Below are positions 7,932 through 15,937 of a DNA stretch of 64,000 bases, piece after piece. Source of the stretch: Acidobacteriota bacterium (GTDB lineage: Bacteria; Acidobacteriota; Thermoanaerobaculia; Multivoradales; Multivoraceae). Position 1 is the first letter of the stretch, and each line of letters opens with the position of its first letter. The translations under genes were made by a program, and so were the position numbers. The notes below the pieces were generated by a model, which did not search any database, was not told the origin of the DNA, and worked only from the letters and a program-made list of their open reading frames with translations. The stretch covers positions 1 through 64,000 of the forward strand of contig JAPPFP010000004.1 in assembly GCA_028877275.1 (NCBI GenBank), given 5' to 3'.

Positions 7932-9128
7932 TCAGGGCCCGGTCGCTTCGCTGCCCTCCATGGCTTCCGGCTCCGGCGTACCGGTGCAGTCGCCGCAGTG
8001 GACGTCGTCGACCGCTTCGCCGGCGGCGAGTGACGCGACCCAGTCGCGGATCTTCACGCCGTCCGACTCGTACGTGTAGAACTGGGGCCGCAGCATGATC
8101 GTGTGCAGTTCGCCCGCCGCGATGTAGCTCCGGTAGTTGTCCTGGCCCTCGAGCGCCGCGTCAATGTCGGCCTCGTTGGCGTCGAGCAACGGCTGCAGGC
8201 CGCCGCTGACATCGGTGCCGGCGATCTCCAGGAACTGAATCTGGACATCGTCTTCCGCGGTGTCGTAGCGCGTGAACATCGCCTCGGGGTGGGCCTTGGC
8301 GGCCTGGATGTATAGCGTCTCGAACGAGAAGCTGTCGCTGTCGACCTCGTTCATGTTCTCGAAGTGGGACAGAGCAGCCAGGGTTCCCCAGGATTCGTGC
8401 GGCCGGCTATCGGTGAGGTTGCGGTAGCCGCCTGCGCCGTCGCCGAGCGCGGTGACGCGGGCGTCGGGGTAGCTCTCCGCGAAGTGCCGGGCGTAGACCG
8501 GCGAGGGGATCGAGCCGGCGCTCGAACCGGTGATGAACACGGTCTCGGGCCCGAGGAAGTGCTCGTAGGTCCAGTCGAGAGCCGCCCTGCCGTTCGTGTA
8601 GCCGCGGTGGTGGATGGTGAACTCGCGCGCCGGCGCATCCTCGGTGGCCGCGGCTTCGTAGACCGTGTCGCTGTCGCCGATGTGGACGTCGCCGGTGCAG
8701 TAGGGCACGAACACGAAGCTGTGGTCGGCGAACGGGTTCTCCGGGTGGCTGAAGGCGGCGATGCCGTGGGCCGCGCCTTCCTCGGGCTCCGTGCCGCTCG
8801 GCGAGCGCATCTCCTCGATCGCGGTCATCGTGTAGGTCGGCCGGCCCTGCGGGTCGCAGGTGCCGGCGTTCCAGCAGCCGCCGCCGCCCTGCAGGTAGAA
8901 CACGAGTTGGGTCGGATCGGCCTTGCGGACGAAGAACCTGAACGGCGAGCCGTCCGAGCAGGTCGTGCTCCCGCCCGGTGTGATCGTGTTCCAGCCTTCC
9001 GCGAGATCGGCGAGGGGAGCCTCGAGGTCGATCGGTTCGGGCGCTTCCTCGGCCGGCGTGCAGGCGAGGGCGGCCAGCGCGAGCAGCGCGGCGGGCACGA
9101 TGACGGTTGTGGCGTGGCGGGTCTTCAT
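7932..9128 (-). CDS. Pectin-acetylesterase/Notum-family lipoprotein hydrolase
   Basis: The 398-aa protein has a lipoprotein signal with lipobox LAALAC (Cys23). The mature part matches the pectinacetylesterase/Notum family: FYLQGGGGCWNAGTC near 77-91 (oxyanion glycines plus Cys pair) and GSSAGS at 201-206 with nucleophile Ser203. Two more family-like stretches, GDGAGGYRN and CGDC, lie towards the C-terminus. Enzymes of this family remove acetyl or acyl esters from polysaccharides or proteins. It is probably anchored in the outer membrane facing the periplasm or surface. A good purine-rich ribosome site (GGAAGGA) precedes the ATG. No polysaccharide-degradation neighbours are seen. Confidence 0.85.
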   Translation of the reverse strand: MKTRHATTVIVPAALLALAALACTPAEEAPEPIDLEAPLADLAEGWNTITPGGSTTCSDGSPFRFFVRKADPTQLVFYLQGGGGCWNAGTCDPQGRPTYTMTAIEEMRSPSGTEPEEGAAHGIAAFSHPENPFADHSFVFVPYCTGDVHIGDSDTVYEAAATEDAPAREFTIHHRGYTNGRAALDWTYEHFLGPETVFITGSSAGSIPSPVYARHFAESYPDARVTALGDGAGGYRNLTDSRPHESWGTLAALSHFENMNEVDSDSFSFETLYIQAAKAHPEAMFTRYDTAEDDVQIQFLEIAGTDVSGGLQPLLDANEADIDAALEGQDNYRSYIAAGELHTIMLRPQFYTYESDGVKIRDWVASLAAGEAVDDVHCGDCTGTPEPEAMEGSEATGP

Positions 9129-9157
9129 GGTCGTTGTCCTTCCTTCGATTGCGGGCG

Positions 9158-10051
9158 TCAGCCGCGGGGAGCGAGCCTCGCCAGGGCGTCGAGGTCCGCT
9201 CCCGGCTTGCCGTCTGGGCGGAACGCCTGGATGCAGACGTGGTCGGCGCCGGCGTCCCAGTGGGCCTGGATGCGTTCGCGGATCTGATCTTCTGTTCCCC
9301 AGGCGACGAGGGCGTCGACCAGACGGTCGCTGGCCTGGAACTCATGCCAGTCGTCTTCGGTGTAGCCCAGCTCGAGCAGGCTGTTCTGGTAGTTCGGGGC
9401 ACGCAGGTAGACGTAGAGGTTGGCGCGGCCGATCTTGCGGGCCGCCGCGGCGTCCGTGGTCAGGATCACCTTCTGCTCGGGACAGAGGAGCGGCCCGTCG
9501 CCCATGATCTCGCGCGCCCGCCGTGTGTGCTCGGGCGTCACCAGGTAGGGATGGGCGCCGTCCGCGCCGGTGGCGGCGAGCTTCAGCATCAACGGCCGCA
9601 GCGCGGCGATGACGATCGGCGCCTCCTGCTCGGGTTCGGGGCCGCGGTAGAACGCCTTGCCGACAGCCTCCAGGTACTCGCGCATCTTCGGCACCGGCGG
9701 CTGGTACTCGTGTCCGCGCAGGTTGGTGACCAGGTGCGGGTGGGAGACGCCGAGGCCGAGGACGAAGCGGCCCGGCAGCATCTCGGACAGCGTCTTGTGG
9801 ACCGCCTTCGTCGTCATCGCGTCGCGGGCGTAGATGTTCGCGATGCCGGTGGCGTGAGTGATGCGCTCGGTGCGGGCGCCGAGGTAGGCGACCAGAGCGA
9901 ACGGGTCGCGGCCGATCGCCTCCGGCGTCCACAGCGCGCCGTAGCCCTGGGCCTCGATACTGGCGGCGAACTCGGCCGCCTGGGGCGCGGAGAGGCCGTC
10001 GAGGCCGGCCCAGACTCCCAGCCGGCCGAGGTTGTGTGCCGATTCCGTCAT
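9158..10051 (-). CDS. LLM-class (luciferase-like) F420-dependent oxidoreductase
   Basis: This 297-aa TIM-barrel flavin/F420 oxidoreductase is of the luciferase-like type. It has GVWAGLDGLSAPQAAEFA at the start, LWTPEAIGRDPFALVAYL, the RITHATGIANIYARD segment, then LPGRFVLGLGVSHP. It most resembles the subgroup often described as probable F420-dependent oxidoreductases. It acts in the cytosol and the substrate is unknown. It is followed 29 bp later by the pectin-acetylesterase-like gene on the same strand, but no functional link is evident. A second LLM protein from a different subgroup is encoded at 32644-33546. Confidence 0.85.
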   Translation of the reverse strand: MTESAHNLGRLGVWAGLDGLSAPQAAEFAASIEAQGYGALWTPEAIGRDPFALVAYLGARTERITHATGIANIYARDAMTTKAVHKTLSEMLPGRFVLGLGVSHPHLVTNLRGHEYQPPVPKMREYLEAVGKAFYRGPEPEQEAPIVIAALRPLMLKLAATGADGAHPYLVTPEHTRRAREIMGDGPLLCPEQKVILTTDAAAARKIGRANLYVYLRAPNYQNSLLELGYTEDDWHEFQASDRLVDALVAWGTEDQIRERIQAHWDAGADHVCIQAFRPDGKPGADLDALARLAPRG

Positions 10052-10126
10052 CTTCGCCTGACTCCTCCGTCGCTGAACCGAGCGCAGACCGTATCAGGGG
10101 CATGCTGGGGTAAGGGCCTCCGGTGC

Positions 10127-10132
10127 TAACGT
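10127..10132 (+). promoter_or_regulatory. -10-like TAACGT before ccmC
   Basis: The hexamer ends 9 nt before the ATG at 10142, leaving no room for a leader. The match to TATAAT is moderate. Confidence 0.3.
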
Positions 10133-10141
10133 CCCGGCGCG

Positions 10142-10840
10142 ATGACAACCGCCGACGCCAGGCGTTCCTGGGCCTGGGAGCATTGGTTTGGTTTGACGGG
10201 GCTGGCCGCGCTGATCGCGGGCGTCTACGTCGGGCTGTTCGTGGCGCCCACCGAGCGCTTCATGGGCGAGGTCTACCGCATCCTCTACGTCCACGTGCCG
10301 CTGCAGTGGAACGCGCTGCTCTGTTTCTTCGGCGCCGGCTTCGTGGGCGCGGCTTCGCTGTGGAAGCGCAAGGCCTGGATCGACGGCATGCTGGTCGGCG
10401 TGATCGAGGTCGGCGTGGTGCTGGAGACGGCCGGCCTGCTCTCCGGCATTGTCTGGGCGAAGCCGACCTGGGGCGTCTACTGGGCCTGGGATCCACGGCT
10501 GACCTTCACGTTCGTCATGTGGCTGACCTTCCTCGGCGTGCTGGCGCTGCGCCGCTTCGCCGAAGAGCACCGGCGCGCGCCGTGGACGGCGGCGGCGAGC
10601 ATCGTCGCCTCGGTCAACGCACCCCTCGTCTACTACTCCGTCAACTGGTGGCGGAGCATCCACCAGATGCAGTCGTCGCCGGAGACGGTCCACACGACGA
10701 TGATCCTGCCGCTCAGGATCAACGCGGTCGCCCTGTTCCTCGTTTGCGTCTGGTTCGTGGCGCGCCGCGCCCGGATCTCCCTGGCGCGCCGGCAGGCCGA
10801 GGCAACCGCTCCGCCGCCGCGCATTCTCACCACGGGCTGA
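10142..10840 (+). CDS. ccmC: CcmC-like haem handling/cytochrome c maturation membrane protein
   Basis: The 232-aa protein has six membrane helices and the tryptophan-rich WWD-type signature WGVYWAWDPRL (110-120). It also has the conserved ILYVHVPLQW (His51) and SIHQMQ (His174) loops that bracket the haem. In system I cytochrome c maturation, CcmC loads haem onto CcmE on the outer face of the membrane. The length is normal for CcmC. It stands apart from any ccmA, ccmB, ccmE or ccmF; the next gene is an enoyl-CoA hydratase 14 bp downstream. The rest of the system must lie elsewhere. A CcsA-like reading is less likely because of the short length. Confidence 0.85.
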   Translation: MTTADARRSWAWEHWFGLTGLAALIAGVYVGLFVAPTERFMGEVYRILYVHVPLQWNALLCFFGAGFVGAASLWKRKAWIDGMLVGVIEVGVVLETAGLLSGIVWAKPTWGVYWAWDPRLTFTFVMWLTFLGVLALRRFAEEHRRAPWTAAASIVASVNAPLVYYSVNWWRSIHQMQSSPETVHTTMILPLRINAVALFLVCVWFVARRARISLARRQAEATAPPPRILTTG

Positions 10841-10854
10841 TCGGGAGACCATTC

Positions 10855-11634
10855 ATGACCGCGTCGAATTACGAACAGATCCTGGTCGAGGACCGGGGCC
10901 GTACCCGCATCCTCACTCTGAACCGGCCGGACAAGCTGAACGCCTGGACCCGGCAGATGAACTTCGAGCTGGTGGACGCGATCGAAGCCGCCAACGAGGA
11001 CCCCGAGTTGGCGGCCATCGTCGTCACCGGCGCCGGACGAGGGTTCTGTGCCGGCGCCGACATCGGCGCGCAGTTCAAGGCCCGGCTCGACGGCGGCGAG
11101 GCCGCGGAGGAAGCCGACCGCAGGCCGACGCGCCCCTGGGTGGAACTGGTGCGGGATTCGAAGCCGATGATCGCCGCGATCAACGGCGTCGCCGTCGGTG
11201 TCGGGATCACGCTGGCCCTGCCCTTCGACGTCATCGTGCTCTCGGAACGCGCCCGCGTCGGCATGTTCTTCGTGCGGATGGGGCTGGTGCCGGAACTCTG
11301 CTCCTCTCACTTCCTGATGCAGCGGGTCGGCTGGGCGAAGGCGAGCGAGATGTGCCTGACCGGACGTCTCTACGACGCCCCGGAACTCGAGGCGATGGGC
11401 TTCGCGAATGCCGTCGTGCCGCACGAGGAGACGCTGGATCGGGCGCTCGCGATTGCCGACCGGATCGGCGAGAACGCCGACAGTTCGCTTCGCGCCGTCA
11501 AGCGGTTGCTGACCAAGAACGGCTCATCGCACGACCTGGACGAAGTCCACCGCCGCGAGATGGAAGAACTGAACGCGGCCTACGCGAGCGACGCTCACCG
11601 CGAAGCCGTCGCCGCCTTCATGGCGAAGCCGTAG
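10855..11634 (+). CDS. Enoyl-CoA hydratase/isomerase (crotonase) family protein
   Basis: I take the ATG at 10855 (259 aa). The frame is open upstream but would cross ccmC. Crotonase landmarks are present: LNRPDKLNAW, then TGAGRGFCAGADI forming the first oxyanion-hole loop, INGVAVGVGITLALPFDVIV, and ARVGMFFVRMGLVPELCSSHFL. The family hydrates or isomerises enoyl-CoA thioesters in fatty-acid or related degradation. The residue at the usual second catalytic Glu position reads VPELCSS, so an active hydratase is plausible. A strong hairpin follows directly after the stop. Confidence 0.87.
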   Translation: MTASNYEQILVEDRGRTRILTLNRPDKLNAWTRQMNFELVDAIEAANEDPELAAIVVTGAGRGFCAGADIGAQFKARLDGGEAAEEADRRPTRPWVELVRDSKPMIAAINGVAVGVGITLALPFDVIVLSERARVGMFFVRMGLVPELCSSHFLMQRVGWAKASEMCLTGRLYDAPELEAMGFANAVVPHEETLDRALAIADRIGENADSSLRAVKRLLTKNGSSHDLDEVHRREMEELNAAYASDAHREAVAAFMAKP

Positions 11635-11686
11635 CCCCGGGTCTTCTGACCCGGGGGAAGAGAGGGCGCCGGCCGTTAGGGCCGGC
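11635..11686. terminator. Pair of GC hairpins between convergent genes (bidirectional terminator-like)
   Basis: The first hairpin has 9-bp arms CCCCGGGTC/GACCCGGGG with loop TTCT (11635-11656), starting at the base after the enoyl-CoA hydratase stop. The second has arms GCCGGCC/GGCCGGC (11668-11686), and its loop contains the stop codon of the opposing lipoprotein gene. There is no T-tract. The second stem is identical to one at 49647-49664. Confidence 0.5.
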
Positions 11687-12371
11687 TCCTTACTTGCAGG
11701 CGACACAGCAGCGTGTTCTGCGTCTCCAGGTCGGCCGACCAGATCAGGCGCGCGTCGCTCCGCCAGTCGATCGCGTCGTAGCCGCCTTTCGGCCTGACCG
11801 CGGCCGCGCTGTGCTCGATCGCTGACGGCCATTCGCTGTCGTCGAATCCAGGCTCCCGCCATCCTTCGGGCTCCGGCGTTGCCGCGAACTGGCAGAGGCC
11901 GACGCCGGCCTCCGGATCGGCCTCGTCCTCGCAGGCGCGGTCGAGCGGCGCTTCGTGGATCACCAGGCAACGCCAGTCGTCGTTCGTCACGGCCACAGGA
12001 TCCCCTGTGGCGGCGTCCGTGAACTGCGCGATGAGTCCGCCGTCGCCCATCTGCTGGTTGCCGCGGCCGATGTACTCCAGGCCCGTGTCGTTCTCCTTGA
12101 AGTCCTTGGCGACGAAGTTGAGTTGCAGGGGGTACTCGGCGTTGAAGACGAACGCCTCGGCGTTGAACGACCGCTCCGTCGTGATCGGCACGGAATCCTC
12201 GATGATCAGGCGGTCGCCCAGGTAGAAGGCGAACCAGTTGTCGGCCCAGACCTCTCCCTTGAACGACGCGGTTCCCGGACCGTCGACAAGCGTGACTTCG
12301 GGCGGGGCGCCGCCACCGCCGCACCCGGCGAGAGCGGCCGAGAGGATCGTGAAGGTCAGGGCCTCTTTCAT
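11676..12371 (-). CDS. Putative lipoprotein of unknown function
   Basis: The 231-aa protein has a short lipoprotein signal, MKEALTFTILSAALAGC, followed by Gly residues. The mature part contains WADNWFAFYLGDRLIIEDSVP near 43-63, then FNAEAFVFNAEYPLQLNFVAKDF. That layout recalls extracellular beta-sandwich (PA14- or galactose-binding-like) segments. The late part has DDSEWPSA, typical of galactose-binding-like folds, and four Cys that could pair. The last codons are formed by a hairpin stem. It lies downstream of the PQQ dehydrogenase on the same strand with a 43-bp gap and could be co-transcribed. No family is firmly recognised. Confidence 0.7.
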   Translation of the reverse strand: MKEALTFTILSAALAGCGGGGAPPEVTLVDGPGTASFKGEVWADNWFAFYLGDRLIIEDSVPITTERSFNAEAFVFNAEYPLQLNFVAKDFKENDTGLEYIGRGNQQMGDGGLIAQFTDAATGDPVAVTNDDWRCLVIHEAPLDRACEDEADPEAGVGLCQFAATPEPEGWREPGFDDSEWPSAIEHSAAAVRPKGGYDAIDWRSDARLIWSADLETQNTLLCRLQVRSRP

Positions 12372-12414
12372 ACTGGTCAGGACGCTCCCGTGGGACGGTG
12401 TGTTTCGGGAAGCG

Positions 12415-14481
12415 TCAAGGCAGCGCGAACGCCATCAATTCCGGCACGCCGTCCGTCTCGCGCCTGCCGGCAACTGTCAGCGCGATGTACTGCCGGCCCT
12501 CCCAGAGGTAGGTCATTGGCGTGCCGAGTCCGCGTGCGGGCAGGGGCACCTCGGCGATCACGTCGCCGGTCCGCTTGTCCCGGGCGACGAGGCGGTTGCC
12601 GCCGTCGTCCTCCGGCGCGTGCTGGCCGTGGATCAGCAGCGACTTCGTCAGCAGCGGTCCGGTGTAGGTGTCGCCGCCGAGCGGAGGCAGGTCGAGATCC
12701 TTCAAACGAGGATGGTTACGCAGCCTGTCGTTGTTGCCGAGCGGCTTCATCCACACGTGCTCGCCGGTGAAGAGGTCGATCGCCGTCATCCGCGTGTACG
12801 GGGGCTTGAACAGGGGCAGACCTTCCGGCATCGCGGGACGCCGGCCGCGGCCGCCGTGGGTGTAGCGGAGGGTGCCGCCTTCGAGCGGGTCGGGCGTGTA
12901 GAACGTGACCATGCTGAACGCGTTCCGCGACGGCACGTAGAGCCAGCCGGTCTCCGGATCGACCGCGGCGCCGTACCAGTTCGCGCCGCCTCCGGCGGAC
13001 GGCCGGAAGATCGTGCCCCGCTTGCCGCCGGGTTCGGGCAGGGAGGGCGGCGTGTAGAGGGGTCCGATCCGGTAGTCCTTGATGACGTCGAGGGCCATCT
13101 GCCTGATCTCGGGCGTGAAGTCGGCCAGGTCGTCTTCCGTCACGCCTTGGTACTCGAAGGCCGCCGGCTTCGTCGGGAAGGGCTGGGTCGGCGCGGCGGT
13201 GTCGCCGGGCATCGTCGCCGGGGGCACCGGCCGGTCCTCGATCGGCCACACGGGTTCACCCGTGACGCGGTCGAAGACGTAGAGGAATCCCTGCTTGCTG
13301 ACCTGGGCGACGATCTGTCGGGGGCCGGCTCCGTCGCGACCCGGGAGGTCGATGAGGGTCGGTGCGGCCGGGAAGTCGTAGTCCCAGAGTCCGTGGCGGA
13401 CGGCCTGGAAGTGCCAGAGCTTCTCCCCCGTCTCGACGTCGACCGCGACCAGGCTCTCGGAGTAGAGGTTGTCGCCCGGGCGATGACCGCCGTAGAAGTC
13501 GTTCGTCGCGGTGCCGATCGGCAGGTAGACGATGCCGTTCTCGTCGTCGCCGGAGAGCATCGTCCAGACGTTCGCGTTGCCCGAGTAGCGCCAGGATTCG
13601 TCCTCCCAGGTTTCGACTCCCTCGTCGCCCTCCTGGGGCACCGTGCGGAACACCCAGCGGAGCTCGCCCGTGCGCGCGTCCCAGCCGCGCACCCAGCCGG
13701 GGATCGACTCCTTGGTGATCCGGCGGTCGGCGATCGACGCGCCGGTGACGACGACGTCCCGGACCACGACCGGCGGCGACTGCATCGAGTAGAGCAGCGC
13801 GTTCAGGTAGTCCCGCTCACCGCGGTTCGCGCGCGGCAGACCCTCCATCAGGTCGACCCGGCCGCCGTCTCCGAACTCCTCGTTCGGGCGGCCGGTACGG
13901 GCATCGACCGAGAGCAGGTAGCCGTCGCCCGTACCCCAGTAGACGCGGCTGTCGGCGTCGGGCCCTTCCTCGCCATTGGTCCAGTAGGCGACGCCGCGCT
14001 GGTTCCAGACCACGGTCATCGTGGTGGTGCCGCTCTCGTAGCTCTTCGGGTTGTACGCCCAGACCGTCCGGCCGGTGCCGGGATCGACCGCGGCGCCGAT
14101 CGAGATCGGCGTGTTCAGGAACAGCAGCCCCTCCCGCATCAGCGGCGTCGCCTTCAGGTTGCGGATGAAGGGAGCGCGGCCGGCGCGCCAGAGCAGCGGA
14201 TCGTCGTCCTTCAGCCGGCTGAAGATGACGTCGCGGTCGGCGTACCACTCGCCGCCCGCCTCCGACTTGCTGAGGAAGCCGTCCACTGACCGCCAGCGCC
14301 AGGCGACCTCGAGTTCGCCGAAGTTCGCGGCGTCGATCTGATCGAGCGGCGAGTACTTGGTCGACCCTGCGTCACCGCCGTAGCTCGGCCACTCGCCGGC
14401 CGGGGCGCCGCGCTGGGCGGTCGCGGCCGCGGTGAGCAGGAGGGCGACCAGGCCGCCGGCGGCAATCATCTTTCCTGGCAT
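12415..14481 (-). CDS. PQQ-dependent (quinoprotein) dehydrogenase, periplasmic
   Basis: The 688-aa protein has a signal peptide (about 1-22). The beta-propeller part starts WPSYGGDAGSTKYSPLDQI, the standard beginning of soluble quinoprotein dehydrogenases. Repeated tryptophan-docking blades follow: PGTGRTVWAYNPK, WYGAAVDPETGWLYVPS and LVARDKRTGDVIAEVPLP. These enzymes oxidise sugars or alcohols in the periplasm using PQQ and pass electrons to quinone or cytochrome. The membrane domain of the Gcd type is absent. A close paralogue is at 45504-47531. No PQQ biosynthesis genes are in the window. The substrate is unknown. Confidence 0.88.
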   Translation of the reverse strand: MPGKMIAAGGLVALLLTAAATAQRGAPAGEWPSYGGDAGSTKYSPLDQIDAANFGELEVAWRWRSVDGFLSKSEAGGEWYADRDVIFSRLKDDDPLLWRAGRAPFIRNLKATPLMREGLLFLNTPISIGAAVDPGTGRTVWAYNPKSYESGTTTMTVVWNQRGVAYWTNGEEGPDADSRVYWGTGDGYLLSVDARTGRPNEEFGDGGRVDLMEGLPRANRGERDYLNALLYSMQSPPVVVRDVVVTGASIADRRITKESIPGWVRGWDARTGELRWVFRTVPQEGDEGVETWEDESWRYSGNANVWTMLSGDDENGIVYLPIGTATNDFYGGHRPGDNLYSESLVAVDVETGEKLWHFQAVRHGLWDYDFPAAPTLIDLPGRDGAGPRQIVAQVSKQGFLYVFDRVTGEPVWPIEDRPVPPATMPGDTAAPTQPFPTKPAAFEYQGVTEDDLADFTPEIRQMALDVIKDYRIGPLYTPPSLPEPGGKRGTIFRPSAGGGANWYGAAVDPETGWLYVPSRNAFSMVTFYTPDPLEGGTLRYTHGGRGRRPAMPEGLPLFKPPYTRMTAIDLFTGEHVWMKPLGNNDRLRNHPRLKDLDLPPLGGDTYTGPLLTKSLLIHGQHAPEDDGGNRLVARDKRTGDVIAEVPLPARGLGTPMTYLWEGRQYIALTVAGRRETDGVPELMAFALP

Positions 14482-14492
14482 GTCGGCTGTGC

Positions 14493-14498
14493 ATCGTA
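14493..14498 (-). promoter_or_regulatory. -10-like TACGAT before the first PQQ dehydrogenase
   Basis: On the minus strand the hexamer ends 11 nt before the ATG at 14481. The same hexamer precedes the SIS-domain gene at 59251. Confidence 0.3.
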
Positions 14499-14506
14499 TC
14501 CCTCGC

Positions 14507-15937
14507 TCAGTCCGCGCCTCGCACCCGGCCGAGCCCGACTCCCGCGGCCGCGCTCACGAGTGCGAGTAGTCCGCCCAGTACGCCGAGAGGCACAGTCGCA
14601 CGGCGGGCGACGTCGGTCGATCCTTCGTCGGCGACGCCAAACCTCGGCACGTTGGGAAGGACGCTGGCGTTCATCTGCTCGTCAGCGAGGATTGCGGGTA
14701 CGAAGAAGTCCCGCCACTGCTCGGCGAACGCTCGCACCTGGGACTGGAAGTGGGCGAAGCGCGCGTCACCCGTCCCCGCGGCGTCGAGCAGCGCTTCCTG
14801 GGCCAGGAGCGCCGGCGACAGGAAGCGATAGCGGCGCACCAGAGCCGTCTGTTCGGCGCGGCGGGCATCGTGCTCCGCCGCGACTTCCTCCAGGCGGCCG
14901 TTCACGGCGTCAGTGGCGGCCCAGGAGAGTGCGCCCAGACCGGGCTCGTCGGCGACCACACCTTCCGCCATCTCCGGATGATCCTCCAGGTAGCGCGCGA
15001 GCAGCTCGCTGCGCCGGTTCACGGCGTCGTTCGATGCCTCGCGCTGGGCCGTCACCATCTCGACGCGCGACGGCTGCGGGTGCAGCAGGCCGGCCGCCGC
15101 GTTGATCGCGGCCGGCAGCACCACGACGAGCACCAGCCACGCGCCCACCAGGACCGTCGCGTTCCAGGCCGAAGATCGGCCGAGCGCGTTGACCCACGCC
15201 GCGAGCGCGAACCAGAAGAGCGAGTAGGCGACGACCGTGACGCTCCAAAGGAGAAGCCGGCCGGGCGACCCGAAGCCTCCCGTGGCCAGGGCGCCGAGCA
15301 GCGAGACGCCAAGCACGATTCCCGCGACCACCAGCGCCCGGAACGCGAGCTTCACGGTCACGACGCTCCGGGCCGACACCGGCTGCGAGAGCGTTAGCGC
15401 CAGCGTGCCCTGCTCACGCTCCTCCGACAGGACATTGAAGCTGAGGGCCAGAACCAGCAGCGGCAGCAGGTAGACCACCGCGAAGGCGAGGTCGAACCGC
15501 CCAACCATCAGGTTGAGTGGATTCTCGACCTCGCCGTTTTGTTGAAACGACGCTTCGTTGGTGTAGATGTTGACGTCGTAGTAGTACGGGAGGAGATCGC
15601 CCTGACCGATCGCGAGGGCGGCTAAAGGGCCCGGCGCCAGCACGGCCGTGTGGCTGCCCGAAGGTCCACCCAGCACGCGGGGCGAGCGAGGGTCGGCGAA
15701 GGGCGAAGAGGGCTGACCGCCGGCCTCGATGGCTTCCAGTTCCTGCTGCAGGGCGCTGGCGCGCTCGACGTTGCCGCTCGTCGTGGCCTCCACGGTGCGT
15801 TCCTGGAACCGCAGCCAAACGACGCCGTTCGTCAGCGCGTAGCCGAGCAGGACGAGGAAGAGCCCGAGGGCGATCTGGAGCGGCCGATCGGCCATCAGCA
15901 GACGCCACTCGTTCTTCAGCACGGTTCGCGCCGTCAC
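14507..15937 (-). CDS. ABC-2 type transporter permease, DUF3526-like (second permease of the module)
   Basis: The 476-aa membrane protein starts at the GTG (15937) that directly abuts the stop of the preceding permease. A helix at about 15-35 is followed by a large outer loop (about 40-165), then five more helices containing LSEEREQGTLALTLSQPVS. That is the conserved cytoplasmic segment of ABC-2 permeases of the NosY/DUF3526 type. A second outer loop precedes a final helix at the C-terminus. It works with the preceding permease and the ATPase at 17347. The exported substrate is unknown, and DUF3526 pairs are usually found beside TonB receptors, as here. Confidence 0.85.
   Translation of the reverse strand: MTARTVLKNEWRLLMADRPLQIALGLFLVLLGYALTNGVVWLRFQERTVEATTSGNVERASALQQELEAIEAGGQPSSPFADPRSPRVLGGPSGSHTAVLAPGPLAALAIGQGDLLPYYYDVNIYTNEASFQQNGEVENPLNLMVGRFDLAFAVVYLLPLLVLALSFNVLSEEREQGTLALTLSQPVSARSVVTVKLAFRALVVAGIVLGVSLLGALATGGFGSPGRLLLWSVTVVAYSLFWFALAAWVNALGRSSAWNATVLVGAWLVLVVVLPAAINAAAGLLHPQPSRVEMVTAQREASNDAVNRRSELLARYLEDHPEMAEGVVADEPGLGALSWAATDAVNGRLEEVAAEHDARRAEQTALVRRYRFLSPALLAQEALLDAAGTGDARFAHFQSQVRAFAEQWRDFFVPAILADEQMNASVLPNVPRFGVADEGSTDVARRATVPLGVLGGLLALVSAAAGVGLGRVRGAD

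Noticed and set aside
12238..14289. Plus-strand 683-codon frame opposite the first PQQ dehydrogenase
   Set aside because: Asp/Arg/Val-rich shadow typical of GC-rich third positions. The opposite strand encodes a complete quinoprotein.
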